Below are positions 1 through 8,455 of a stretch of DNA of 41,523 bases, in pieces. The stretch is taken from positions 1-41,523 of the IMG/VR virus record IMGVR_UViG_3300042261_000343; one strand, given 5' to 3'. A model generated the notes under the pieces. It was given only the letters and a program-made list of their open reading frames with translations. It searched no databases and was not told where the DNA came from. The first letter of the stretch is position 1; each line of letters starts with the position of its first letter. Both the position numbers and the translations under genes were made by a program. Origin of the DNA: a virus.

Positions 1-2772
1 AGCAATCTGTGCAAGTGATGAGTTCTGAATACCCGCGACGTTACCAACCGCATTTGTCCAGGCTGTTGCTGATGAAGGAGTTGCATTAATATATGCTCTC
101 ACCAGAACGCTTGGGAATGATGTAACAATTCCAATTGGTGAAATATTGAGTCCCAAAGATTCAAGAGTTAACTGCATTCTGTTTACCAATTCTCTTTGCC
201 CGAATACACCAATTTGACCATTATCAATAGAAGGGGCAACACGAATTGAGAATAGTGCCCTTTCAACAGATGGGGAAAGAATTGTAGGAGTTCTCTGTCC
301 ATATGTGAAAACCAGAGATTTATCATCGTCAAATCTTCCGTCCATAATTACGGAAGTACCCCAGTGTGAGATTGTTGGTCCGAAGGTTGGATATGCAAGT
401 TCAACTGCAACAGGGTCAGTTGCGGAGTATGTAAAGGTCTGACCAGAAGTTGCACCCATAGGAGGAATCGTTACACCGACTCCTGTATAAGATTGAACTG
501 CTGCCTGAGATAGAGTAAGAGTTCCAGATCCAATCTGAGAAACAAAAGTTCCGTCTGGGAATGCTGGTGAAATGACTCTCATACCAACTTGGACGTTTGT
601 GGTCGCCGCCGTTGCTACGTTAGAACCTGATGTAACTGTCATTGAAACGCCACCAGTTACACCAGCAAGTGCTTTCTGGACACCAGTAAATGTACTGGTT
701 CCTGCACCTAGAGCACTATAATTTACATACTCATAGGTTGTTGCATTACGAAGACAGAGAGATCCACTTGATGGGAATCCTGCAGTGCTTGCTACACTAA
801 TTGTTGTATCTGATGCATTCAGAGTTGAAATAATATTTGTCGTTGGAGGAATACTTTGTGATTCATAACGTGCTGGTAGGTTACCAGATCTCATATATGC
901 TTCTGCATTAACGTTGTTATTTGCCAACTTATGGCAATAGAGAACGTTTCCTTCTGGACCACGGAATCCCCAACGAATAAATCCAGCACCATACCAGGAA
1001 TAGTCGATGTAATACATCTGCATCCTGCCAAGATCAATATTATATCCTGAAGGACCAGTACCATCACACTTGTCTAGGTTCCACTGAGACTGGGGAATTC
1101 TTGTATCAACAGTTCTTGATGCAATTACAAAATCTGCGGTTGCACCTCTGTATGAAGGTGAAATGGTCATCGAAGTATCACTTGCAATATCAATGACGCG
1201 ATAAGATTGTCCGCGAAGAACAATAAAATCTCCAATTGCAAGTTGCTTGGCAAAGAAAGTTGGTAGTGATGCACTTGTTTGAGTAACCGTATTACTTCCA
1301 TTAGTTACAGTTACTTTTCCTGACAACTGGAATGTTGAACTTCTACGGACGGCATAAAGTTGTTGCCCATCATATTCAAAGAACATTCCATTTTGTGAGT
1401 CCATGATGCCCAATCTATTGGTTGCACCAAACCAGTTTGTTACAGAAACATAGAAGTTTCCAGAAGCAGGCGATGCCGAAGGTGTTGTGAGTGCCGTATA
1501 TTGGAAACTATTGTATCCAGTGATGGATGTAACTACAAATGTTCCGTTATATGCAGTTTCATTTACACCAAAAACTTGAATCGTTGTTCCTGGTTGGATA
1601 TTATGTTGTTCTTTAGTGATGACAGTTACTGTTGTTCCAGATGATGTAATAGAATCAATCTGGAGATTAGGTCTTAGAATTGTACCTGAACTGACCTGAA
1701 TACCTTTACCAGATTGATAACGGAAGTATCTTCTTGTTTGACGAGTTGCTTGTTCAAAGTTGGCATTTGCGTTTGAACTGAAAATAACACCACCGTCAAA
1801 TGGTCTGTGTAAGAATTGTGCCTGAGGTCTTACATAAACTAGACCACCTGTAATTGAACCAGTTGGTGCGGCAGTTACATAAACTGTAAATGTTGTTGAG
1901 TTATTAACAGTTGCAACAACCCAAGATCCGTTTGGTGCATTGGTTGATGCAGATGTTCCAGTAATTGCAATTTCATTACCAATCGCAAGTCCATGAGGAA
2001 CAGTTGTTACAACCGTAACAGCAGTACCAGAGTTTGTAATTGTTGGAGTTCCACCAATTGCGGCATTAGCATAAGTGGATCCTGTGTAAATACCAGTCTT
2101 GTTAGTATCAAAAATATTTGTAATACCAGTCGTATTTACTGCACGACCAGTATAAGTAAAGGAAGATGTTCCACCACCAGATTCAATAATATAGTTTCCG
2201 TTTGCAATATTTAAGAAACTGTCCTGAACATTAACTGGTGTTCCGTTTGCAGGTGCCGTTCCAGAAGATAATGAAACAGTTACAGTTCTGGAACCCGTTG
2301 ACATTGTGATTCCACTTATACTTGGTAGTGGAGAAGGTCCTTGGAAAGCAAAAGGACGATTATTAATTGTTGCTAGGTTTTCCCACTTGGTGACCTGAGT
2401 ACCGTATTCAAAGTCGGTGTCAATTAGTGCCTGTGGTTCAGAAACTCTAAGTTTATTAACTGGGTCAATATAAGATTCTGAAGGAGTAAATTTCTCATCA
2501 TACTCATCAATCAGAAACTGCAACTTATCAGTACTGGTCATTGACGCAGTATTATAATTCAGCACAATCGTTGTGCTGTTGGCATTTACTGCACCAGACG
2601 TAGTATATGTTACTGCCTTAAGATTTGGATCCGAGAAGTTATAGATTACTTGGTTTGTGGTGACATTAGTAATCAGAACTAAACGCTCTCTCGGAATTAC
2701 ACGAGGAATCGTAACAGTTTTTGTTGCTGGGGTAAAGGTATAACCAGTTTCAAGCAATACTTTTCTCGCCAT
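1..2772 (-). CDS. Large virion structural protein (partial, 3' end outside window)
   Basis: I read an open frame from the ATG at 2772 to the window edge, 924 codons with no stop seen, so the C-terminus is missing. It begins MARKVLLETGYTFTPA and is rich in Thr, Ser, Gly and Asn beta-type sequence with no catalytic motif recognised. A segment around residues 590-625 reads like YYIDYSWYGAGFIRWGFRG followed by a KLANNN stretch, wording I associate with large baseplate or tail structural proteins of T4-like cyanophages. An exact TATAAATA late-promoter motif lies 43 nt upstream. The structural role is fairly sure; the exact position in the virion is inferred. Confidence 0.8.
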   Translation of the reverse strand, partial: MARKVLLETGYTFTPATKTVTIPRVIPRERLVLITNVTTNQVIYNFSDPNLKAVTYTTSGAVNANSTTIVLNYNTASMTSTDKLQFLIDEYDEKFTPSESYIDPVNKLRVSEPQALIDTDFEYGTQVTKWENLATINNRPFAFQGPSPLPSISGITMSTGSRTVTVSLSSGTAPANGTPVNVQDSFLNIANGNYIIESGGGTSSFTYTGRAVNTTGITNIFDTNKTGIYTGSTYANAAIGGTPTITNSGTAVTVVTTVPHGLAIGNEIAITGTSASTNAPNGSWVVATVNNSTTFTVYVTAAPTGSITGGLVYVRPQAQFLHRPFDGGVIFSSNANANFEQATRQTRRYFRYQSGKGIQVSSGTILRPNLQIDSITSSGTTVTVITKEQHNIQPGTTIQVFGVNETAYNGTFVVTSITGYNSFQYTALTTPSASPASGNFYVSVTNWFGATNRLGIMDSQNGMFFEYDGQQLYAVRRSSTFQLSGKVTVTNGSNTVTQTSASLPTFFAKQLAIGDFIVLRGQSYRVIDIASDTSMTISPSYRGATADFVIASRTVDTRIPQSQWNLDKCDGTGPSGYNIDLGRMQMYYIDYSWYGAGFIRWGFRGPEGNVLYCHKLANNNVNAEAYMRSGNLPARYESQSIPPTTNIISTLNASDTTISVASTAGFPSSGSLCLRNATTYEYVNYSALGAGTSTFTGVQKALAGVTGGVSMTVTSGSNVATAATTNVQVGMRVISPAFPDGTFVSQIGSGTLTLSQAAVQSYTGVGVTIPPMGATSGQTFTYSATDPVAVELAYPTFGPTISHWGTSVIMDGRFDDDKSLVFTYGQRTPTILSPSVERALFSIRVAPSIDNGQIGVFGQRELVNRMQLTLESLGLNISPIGIVTSFPSVLVRAYINATPSSATAWTNAVGNVAGIQNSSLAQIA

Positions 2773-2814
2773 TTAAAAAATCCTTTACTTATTTGTTTAG
2801 TTCTTTATTATTTT

Positions 2815-2822
2815 TATTTATA
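2815..2822 (-). promoter_or_regulatory. T4-type late promoter (TATAAATA)
   Basis: The minus strand reads TATAAATA exactly, in an AT-rich gap 43 nt upstream of the large structural gene that starts at 2772. T4 late genes use this -10-like box with no -35. Transcription would begin about 6 nt downstream. Confidence 0.7.
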
Positions 2823-2826
2823 AACC

Positions 2827-3561
2827 CTAGAACATGATGTCTAGCGGTTTAAATGGATAATTTCTGACAGTTGCCTTATTCGCACCAGACACTGTTTTCA
2901 TTACAATTTGTGCCTGCTGTGGAATTGCTTCTGAGAATTTTATATTACCGTCATAGTCAATTGTATAACCATCATTTGCAATCAGAACATCGCTTTTCCA
3001 TACATATTCTTTGTCATAAACAAAGGCAGACTGAATGACACCATTGACTGTGATTAATAGTTTAAATGGATTGCTAATTGAAACTCTTTCGGCATTAAAT
3101 CTTGGGATGATTGTATTCTGTAATCCGTCAGATGCAAAGAAACTTGATGCATCATCAAGTTCATAAAGATCTTCTACAATATTTCCATTTGCATTTCTGA
3201 TTCCACCACCAAATACAAAATCACCAGTATAAGTAACAGTGGCAGAAAGTTTTGTTCCATCAACGGTTCCATTACCAGGAACTCCAATTCCAAGTGCCTG
3301 AGATAGTGCGACACAGAAAAACCTAGTTCCTGTTGCTGGTGCTGAGGCAAAGGTGATTTGGTTGATGTTTAGTTCAAAGGCAGAGTTTGGCTCTTGGACA
3401 ACACCACCTAAAGATAGTAATAAAGCATAAGGCGAGCCAGGATAAAATGCCTGACCCGCCACGGTGAGATTAAAAGTTTTTGTAGAACCATTAAACTGTG
3501 ATGAAATATCATCAAGTTTTAAATAGTTTCCTCTACTAAGATCTCTCCCAATATAAGCCAT
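2827..3561 (-). CDS. Tail fibre / virion structural protein, 244 aa
   Basis: The protein starts MAYIGRDLSRGNYLKLDD. It contains two modules of the NGVVQ/GGVVQ kind (LGGVVQEPNSAF near residue 53 and VNGVIQSAFVYD near 173) that recur in cyanophage fibre proteins; the same type of module occurs in the 516-residue protein at 9357-10907. There is no signal peptide or membrane segment. It lies between two other virion genes and has a late-promoter motif just upstream. It probably serves as a fibre-proximal or baseplate attachment part; the exact role is unknown. Confidence 0.75.
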   Translation of the reverse strand: MAYIGRDLSRGNYLKLDDISSQFNGSTKTFNLTVAGQAFYPGSPYALLLSLGGVVQEPNSAFELNINQITFASAPATGTRFFCVALSQALGIGVPGNGTVDGTKLSATVTYTGDFVFGGGIRNANGNIVEDLYELDDASSFFASDGLQNTIIPRFNAERVSISNPFKLLITVNGVIQSAFVYDKEYVWKSDVLIANDGYTIDYDGNIKFSEAIPQQAQIVMKTVSGANKATVRNYPFKPLDIMF

Positions 3562-3578
3562 AATTGGAGGTTTTTATT

Positions 3579-3586
3579 TATTTATG
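3579..3586 (-). promoter_or_regulatory. Late promoter motif CATAAATA
   Basis: Minus-strand CATAAATA, fitting the NATAAATA form of the late box, lies 18 nt upstream of the ATG at 3561 and overlaps the stop codon of the preceding gene. Confidence 0.55.
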
Positions 3587-3926
3587 ATTGTGGAGGATCA
3601 CCCTCTGGCTTGGGATGCCTTGCCTTGACCGCTTCTACCATCTGAACCCATTTACCATTCTCCAAATTACCAGACTTGATATCATCATAGAGAAGGTTCA
3701 GTTGGTCTTTCCAATCTCCATACTCCGTTTCACGATTACGAGCATAGAGATAATAATTATAGGCATCTACATCCTTTTGTATTTGTGCTTCTACTTCTTC
3801 CCATTCAGGGGGTTCAGATCCGTTTGGACATTCCCACCTTGTAAAAGTCTTATTGTATAAGTCAAACTTAGCATCAGGGCGAAGATATTTAATAGCAGTG
3901 TCAACACCAGGTAAACGAAGATTCAT
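3582..3926 (-). CDS. Small fibre-associated protein, 114 aa
   Basis: A charged, aromatic-rich protein with the pattern LRPDAKF (residues 16-22), then PEWEEVEAQI, a helical middle rich in Tyr/Arg/Asp, and a tail ending KARHPKPEG. Two other genes in the window (11443-11748 and 12296-12631) share the plan LRPGA..., PT.EE(I/V)..E, LQKEWEN.QYQR, and K(Y/H)PKP near the end. These accompany fibre proteins and resemble small fibre-assembly or chaperone-like proteins of phages. I see the similarity between the three; the chaperone role is inferred from their pairing with fibre genes. Confidence 0.7.
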   Translation of the reverse strand: MNLRLPGVDTAIKYLRPDAKFDLYNKTFTRWECPNGSEPPEWEEVEAQIQKDVDAYNYYLYARNRETEYGDWKDQLNLLYDDIKSGNLENGKWVQMVEAVKARHPKPEGDPPQS

Positions 3927-3944
3927 TTCAGTTCCTCCAAATTA

Positions 3945-4337
3945 TCAAGCAGGTCTTGTCTCTAGTTTCCAGGAAGTGGTTTCTTCATCCCAGACGTAGA
4001 AAGATCCAGCGTCTGTTTGTGCTTTTGTCAGCGATGGTTGAGCAACAGGTGCTTCCCATTCTGCGGTCTCGCTGTTGAGAACCCAAGACTCATAAGGCTT
4101 TGGTGCAATAAAAGCATCCAGTGCTCTATCATAAGTGTAACCAATTCCAGCATAACGCTTTCTGATATTTCCGTTGTAAGAGGTTTGAACCCACTTACCA
4201 CCTAGAAGTTTTTTGCAGAAAGCAATACCTAGAATCTCATCCTCTTCACCAGTGTGAGGATCGGTAATATCTTTGTTGTCTACGACAATAACTTGTGTGA
4301 CGACGTTGTTTTCGTCTAATCCTGCGAAATGTGCCAT
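3945..4337 (-). CDS. Conserved cyanophage virion-associated protein, 130 aa
   Basis: It starts MAHFAGLDENNVVTQVIVVDN and has a Trp/Tyr-rich beta-type body ending in a WDEETTSWKLE segment. This layout, including the AGIGYTYDRALDAFI core, is one I recognise from small structural proteins next to fibre genes in marine myoviruses. No catalytic motif is visible. It sits 18 nt upstream of the 114-residue gene in the same direction, so the two are probably co-transcribed from the promoter at 4378-4385. Function beyond virion association is unknown. Confidence 0.7.
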   Translation of the reverse strand: MAHFAGLDENNVVTQVIVVDNKDITDPHTGEEDEILGIAFCKKLLGGKWVQTSYNGNIRKRYAGIGYTYDRALDAFIAPKPYESWVLNSETAEWEAPVAQPSLTKAQTDAGSFYVWDEETTSWKLETRPA

Positions 4338-4377
4338 AAGTCTTTATTCGTGAATATAATAAATGAATGGTATGTTT

Positions 4378-4385
4378 TATTTATT
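4378..4385 (-). promoter_or_regulatory. Late promoter motif AATAAATA
   Basis: Minus-strand AATAAATA begins 48 nt upstream of the ATG at 4337, at the very end of the glycine-rich gene. It fits the NATAAATA late box. Confidence 0.55.
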
Positions 4386-6516
4386 AAGAAGGATAGGCGA
4401 TGATGACGATGCCTGAACCACCTGTGCCACCAATATTGCCTGATGGAACTCCAGATGTTCCTCCTCCTCCACCACCAGTATTTACCGTTCCGCTTGGAGC
4501 AAGACCACCATTTGATCCAGATGCTCCACCACCAGAACCACCACTTCCTGCAGAAAATCCAACACCTCCGCCGCCGCCACCGCCAGCATAAGTTACTGAT
4601 GTTCCAGAGATGGCAGATGCTGTTCCTGCTCCACCATTTCCACCTCTTCCTGGTTGAGCAGCTTCACCTGCGGATGTAGCACCTCCACCACCTGCTCCAC
4701 CAAAACCTGAAGAAGCTGGATTACCAGCACCACCATTAGTTCCTTGTGGTGGTGATGTTGGTGGGGTATTACCAAATCCAGCTCCAGCATTTCCAGATGG
4801 ACCACAATTACTTCCAGCACCACCGCCAGATCCACCATCTAATCCATTACGAGATTGAGAACCACCACCTCCACCACCAGTGGAAGTTATAGTTGAAAAT
4901 ATTGATGGATTGCCACTAGCACCTGTTGTTGTAGAATCTCCTACAGTAGTATATCCACCAATACCACCAGCACCAACAGTAACTGGATAAATGCCTGGAG
5001 ATGCACTCACGGGTAATCCAGTTCCTGTTCTAAACCCACCTGCTCCACCGCCACCAGAACAAGTTGCTGGTGAGTTAATAGCACCAAATCCACCACCACC
5101 ACCTCCAGCAACTACAAGATAATTAACAGAAGTCAAAGAAGGATTGGTGATTGTAAAAGTTCCTGATGATAAGAAAGTATGAACAGTTGTAGTTGGAGTA
5201 TAAGAAATAAGACCACCAGTGGCTTTTGCTGTTGCTGCTCCAATTTGATAACGGACTACTACAATTCCTGATCCACCGTTTGCTCCGTTTACAATTCCCG
5301 CAGCATTTCCCAAACTTGCACCACCACCGCCGCCACCACCAGTATTATCGGTTCCATTTGTCCCAAGTCCACCAGTTGAAGGTGCGGGCAGAGTTCCTCC
5401 AGGACCGCCGCCGCCAGGACCACCATTGCCAGATCCAACACCAGCATCTCGCTGACCTCCACCACCGCCTCCAGCATAAGTAACTGTTAAACCAGTAATT
5501 GAATATGAAAGTCCAGGACCACCATCATAAGAACTTGTTGGATTAGTAGCTAAAGGAGTTCCTTTACCTGCACCACCAGCTCCTCCTCCACCACCACAAA
5601 TATAACCAGGAGGAGATCCTGGAGATGATTGTGGTCCAGTTCCACCTCCTGGATTTCCCCACCCTGACGCTGGAGATGTTGCTCCTGAAGTTCCTCCAGA
5701 TGCACCTGTTGCAGTTCCACCATTACCTGTTCCACCCCCACTTGATCTTCCTCCACCAGAACCACCATTTCCACCGCCACGGTCTTGTTGACCTCCGCCG
5801 CCGCCGCCACCAGAAGCTGCTATTGGACCTGGACCAAATACTGATGGACTTCCAGAACTACCATCCCAACTAGTTCCTGGCACTCCTCTTACTCCACCAG
5901 CACCAACTGTTACTGGATATGCACCAGGAAAAGCACTTACTGGATATGATGTTGAGTATAAAATACCTCCAGCTCCACCACCTCCACCTGCTTGAATTGT
6001 TCCTGTAGATCCTCCTCCACCACCACCTGCTACTATAAAATAATCAACTGTTCCAGGAGATCCAGAAGTATTAGTAACAGTAAAAGTTCCAGATGAGGTG
6101 AAAATATGTGATCTATAAACTATATTATTAGTAATATAATCACTTATAATTCCACCAGTTGCTTGTATAAAGTTTCTATTAGTATCATACCAACCACCAC
6201 CATCATAATATTGAACTGTAGATGTTGATGAATTGTATATTAATGTTCCAATTGAAGTATTAACTCCCGCATTACGTCCTGATGTTGTTGTAGCACCTAA
6301 TCCAATTTGATTATTTTTTACAAAGCTCTGTCCAACAGTTACACTTGTTGGTGCTGTTACGTTTCCTACAACGCCACCAGTATGAGTTCCTGTTGAGTTA
6401 CCAGTTAGATTTCCTACAAACCCAGTCGTTGCGGTAAGAACACCCACCGTGGCACTCTGCAAAGCTACGGTTCCTGAAGTATTAATACCAGCGGACTCTA
6501 CCTGAGTAAATGCCAT
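4384..6516 (-). CDS. Glycine-rich tail fibre / adhesin, 710 aa
   Basis: The N-terminus (about residues 1-125) is a beta-repeat attachment region with TGNSTGTHTGG and an IGLGATT...GTLIYNSS segment. Two tandem glycine-rich modules follow. Each opens with a strand pair of the type HTFLSSGTFTITNP...YLVVAGGGGGG, then PVSA.PG.YPVTVGAGG, then long Gly/Ser runs ending in GGSGIV(I/V). Such runs resemble polyglycine-II type receptor-binding tips of T-even-like adhesins, so host recognition is a reasonable inference. Paralogues lie at 8456-9355 and 13620-15584. The proline-rich frames on the other strand are shadows of the glycine codons. Confidence 0.85.
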   Translation of the reverse strand: MAFTQVESAGINTSGTVALQSATVGVLTATTGFVGNLTGNSTGTHTGGVVGNVTAPTSVTVGQSFVKNNQIGLGATTTSGRNAGVNTSIGTLIYNSSTSTVQYYDGGGWYDTNRNFIQATGGIISDYITNNIVYRSHIFTSSGTFTVTNTSGSPGTVDYFIVAGGGGGGSTGTIQAGGGGGAGGILYSTSYPVSAFPGAYPVTVGAGGVRGVPGTSWDGSSGSPSVFGPGPIAASGGGGGGGQQDRGGGNGGSGGGRSSGGGTGNGGTATGASGGTSGATSPASGWGNPGGGTGPQSSPGSPPGYICGGGGGAGGAGKGTPLATNPTSSYDGGPGLSYSITGLTVTYAGGGGGGQRDAGVGSGNGGPGGGGPGGTLPAPSTGGLGTNGTDNTGGGGGGGASLGNAAGIVNGANGGSGIVVVRYQIGAATAKATGGLISYTPTTTVHTFLSSGTFTITNPSLTSVNYLVVAGGGGGGFGAINSPATCSGGGGAGGFRTGTGLPVSASPGIYPVTVGAGGIGGYTTVGDSTTTGASGNPSIFSTITSTGGGGGGSQSRNGLDGGSGGGAGSNCGPSGNAGAGFGNTPPTSPPQGTNGGAGNPASSGFGGAGGGGATSAGEAAQPGRGGNGGAGTASAISGTSVTYAGGGGGGGVGFSAGSGGSGGGASGSNGGLAPSGTVNTGGGGGGTSGVPSGNIGGTGGSGIVIIAYPS

Positions 6517-6537
6517 TATTGACGACTACTTTTTACT

Positions 6538-6545
6538 TATTTATC
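6538..6545 (-). promoter_or_regulatory. Late promoter motif GATAAATA
   Basis: Minus-strand GATAAATA sits 22 nt before the ATG at 6516 and overlaps the end of the upstream oxygenase gene, giving the glycine-rich adhesin its own late start. Confidence 0.55.
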
Positions 6546-7071
6546 GCACTAACATATCCCAAGAAGTCACAACACGCTCTTTGTTACTAGCATTTGACTG
6601 TGCGTAATGTAAAAGAACACTCGGAACAATATACATCACACCTTCTTTTGCATCAGGAGCAAAGGCAAGTTGTGTTGTATCGCTTATAGGATCGTTCCAG
6701 GGTCCAACGAACACAGTGGGTTTATGAACTTTCTCATCATACTCAAGATAAAGAATACCACTGTAACCGTGACTACGATGATTATGCACGGTCTGGTAAT
6801 CTTCTTTCTTATATTTTATGGTCCAGATGTCGGTGATCTGATACTCTGAAACACCAGACTCTTCACAGAACTTTTTCAGTTCATCATTGAAGAGCATATC
6901 AAAGTCCAGGGCGTAACTCCTACCATCCTTCTGGCGGTCTGTATAAAAGTGTTGAAGACCTTTCTTCTCAAAGTTCTTTCTTTCAATCTTTTTATACAGT
7001 GCCGCTTTTTTTCTGGACCAATCTTCTACCTCATAACGGTAGATTGGAACAAAGAAAAGTGGATGAATCAT
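6541..7071 (-). CDS. Putative 2OG-Fe(II) oxygenase, 176 aa
   Basis: The fold signature is a His-rich segment TVHNHRSHGYSGILYLEY (residues 95-112) followed by a second half with PSVLLHYAQSN, where a distal His could complete an iron site. The HxH...SG(I/V)(L/Y)YL pattern matches the phage 2OG-Fe(II) oxygenase-like family also seen at 24519-25145. The ATG overlaps the stop of the upstream oxygenase (ATGA), so the two are translationally coupled. It is last in a run of three oxygenases. Substrate unknown; a virion or host-protein hydroxylation role is only a guess. Confidence 0.7.
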   Translation of the reverse strand: MIHPLFFVPIYRYEVEDWSRKKAALYKKIERKNFEKKGLQHFYTDRQKDGRSYALDFDMLFNDELKKFCEESGVSEYQITDIWTIKYKKEDYQTVHNHRSHGYSGILYLEYDEKVHKPTVFVGPWNDPISDTTQLAFAPDAKEGVMYIVPSVLLHYAQSNASNKERVVTSWDMLVR

Positions 7072-7772
7072 GGACGGACGGCATCAAAAGCACAGTGACA
7101 GTATGGACCATTGGCATCAACATAATGCAAAAATAATTGATGGTGAACTTGTTCTATTTCTTTTCCTCTGATCTTTGCAACTTTCTTTTTCCACCAAGGA
7201 AATTCATCAGGCATTGCGTCTCTCCAATGTTCTCGTTCACACCCTTTATAAACGGCGGCATCACCATCATTCATCAGCACATAACTTTCAGATCCATCAG
7301 GACGCTCAAACCAAATAGGCCAAGGATTTTTAAGAGTCGTGCTAATTTGTAATGTTACACTCACCTCACAAGCAGGACGATCGCTATGCCTTTTTAAGAC
7401 TTGTCCTGGACTATAAAATCTGTCGTAAAAATAGGTTGGGTGCAAATCCATACCTAGAACTTTTTCAATTTCTTTCTTGACTAGAAAGTGAAGTTCCCGA
7501 TAGATAGGAATATTATATCTTGCTAATGAACCTGGAACTTGTTTTTCATCTGGACAATAATCAAATTTGTCCATTCGGTTATTATAATATGTGTATTGAC
7601 CAGATTCTTTTGGTCTTGGAACCTTAAGATTCTCTGGATCCGCAATCAATTTAGGAATGAATAAGTATCCATTCTTCTCAAAGGACTCATTTTTGGACAT
7701 CTTACGAGGAGGCATTGCACAACGCTGATACCCTTCCTCATAGACTCCACCTGTGGATTTATATTCTTTCAT
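7068..7772 (-). CDS. 2OG-Fe(II) oxygenase, 234 aa
   Basis: A facial-triad pattern is visible: H129-S-D131 in LKRHSDRPACEVSVTLQI and a probable distal His182 in YKGCEREHWRD, with Tyr/Trp-rich strands between. This is the layout of 2-oxoglutarate/iron hydroxylases. A strong GGAGGT ribosome site lies 7 nt before the ATG at 7772. It overlaps the next oxygenase by 4 nt and follows the first by 14 nt, forming one unit driven by the promoter at 8427-8455. The oxidised substrate is not evident. Confidence 0.8.
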   Translation of the reverse strand: MKEYKSTGGVYEEGYQRCAMPPRKMSKNESFEKNGYLFIPKLIADPENLKVPRPKESGQYTYYNNRMDKFDYCPDEKQVPGSLARYNIPIYRELHFLVKKEIEKVLGMDLHPTYFYDRFYSPGQVLKRHSDRPACEVSVTLQISTTLKNPWPIWFERPDGSESYVLMNDGDAAVYKGCEREHWRDAMPDEFPWWKKKVAKIRGKEIEQVHHQLFLHYVDANGPYCHCAFDAVRP

Positions 7773-7786
7773 GTCTTACCTCCAAA

Positions 7787-8404
7787 TTATTTGAACCTGG
7801 GCCCCACTACCCAACCTACAAGGCTCTTACGCATACCAGACTTGACTTTACGAACTCGGTGAGGAGTACGAGAATCAAACATAATCAAAGTGCCTCTCTG
7901 CTTAGGAGCAAAATAAGTCTTGCGACTATTATCCATAAACTGAACTTCGCCACCAGTATAATCCTCTGGGTCTGAGAGTTGAAGTGAGAAGGAAAGTTTT
8001 CTCACATATTCACCTTGAACCGTCATCAGGTCCTGAGCGATATTGGTGCCTGAACTGACGATCTGTTGAGGTTTATAAGCAGTATCAATACCCGCATCAA
8101 TGTGCCAATCATAAAACTGTCCAGCACCATATTGAGTGTATTGAATACTTTCACCATCAATCGCAGTCAGGTCATACAGAAAGTTTTCCCTATTCGTTCT
8201 CTGAATATAGTGCCAGATGAAACCACCGACCCAGTGAGATGTTGGAATCCAGGCGTTTTTACTATCACGGATGACCTTATCTACTGCGTCTCCGTGAAGT
8301 CTTGATTCTTGTGCAATTGAGTCAAATTTTTGAATATCTTTTTCTAGGATCTCTACAATATCTTTTGGTAAATCAGTGGTATACCACGTCGTAAGGAATG
8401 ACAT
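7787..8404 (-). CDS. Prolyl-4-hydroxylase-like 2OG-Fe(II) oxygenase, 205 aa
   Basis: Clear PKHD/P4H-type residues: H101-I-D103 (QFYDWHID), a GGEVQF strand near residue 151, distal H182 in SRTPHRVRKV and the 2OG-binding Arg192 in MRKSLVGWV. Length is typical for single-domain bacterial and phage P4H-like enzymes. It is the first gene of the oxygenase trio and starts only about 16 nt downstream of the predicted start of a sigma70-type promoter, with no obvious Shine-Dalgarno. Cyanophages often carry such genes; the target protein is unknown. Confidence 0.85.
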   Translation of the reverse strand: MSFLTTWYTTDLPKDIVEILEKDIQKFDSIAQESRLHGDAVDKVIRDSKNAWIPTSHWVGGFIWHYIQRTNRENFLYDLTAIDGESIQYTQYGAGQFYDWHIDAGIDTAYKPQQIVSSGTNIAQDLMTVQGEYVRKLSFSLQLSDPEDYTGGEVQFMDNSRKTYFAPKQRGTLIMFDSRTPHRVRKVKSGMRKSLVGWVVGPRFK

Positions 8405-8426
8405 ATTTGAATAATGTTTTCATCAC

Positions 8427-8455
8427 ATTATATATCAGGATTCAAAGGAAGTCAA
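8427..8455 (-). promoter_or_regulatory. Sigma70-type promoter for oxygenase trio
   Basis: Minus strand: TTGACT at 8455-8450, a 17-nt spacer, then a perfect TATAAT at 8432-8427. The -35 begins directly after the stop codon of the upstream glycine-rich gene. This is a host-polymerase (early) promoter placed inside an otherwise late structural block. Confidence 0.75.

Noticed and set aside
1993-2214. Plus-strand 73-codon frame rich in Ser, Asn and Cys
   Set aside because: Lies antisense within the large structural gene; composition mirrors Thr/Val/Gly-rich coding on the other strand.
4400-5873. Proline/histidine/leucine-rich frames on the plus strand and in other frames of the glycine-rich genes
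   Set aside because: They are produced by runs of glycine codons read on the other strand or out of frame; they have low-complexity composition and no ribosome sites. The same applies around 8545-8839 and 13778-14584.
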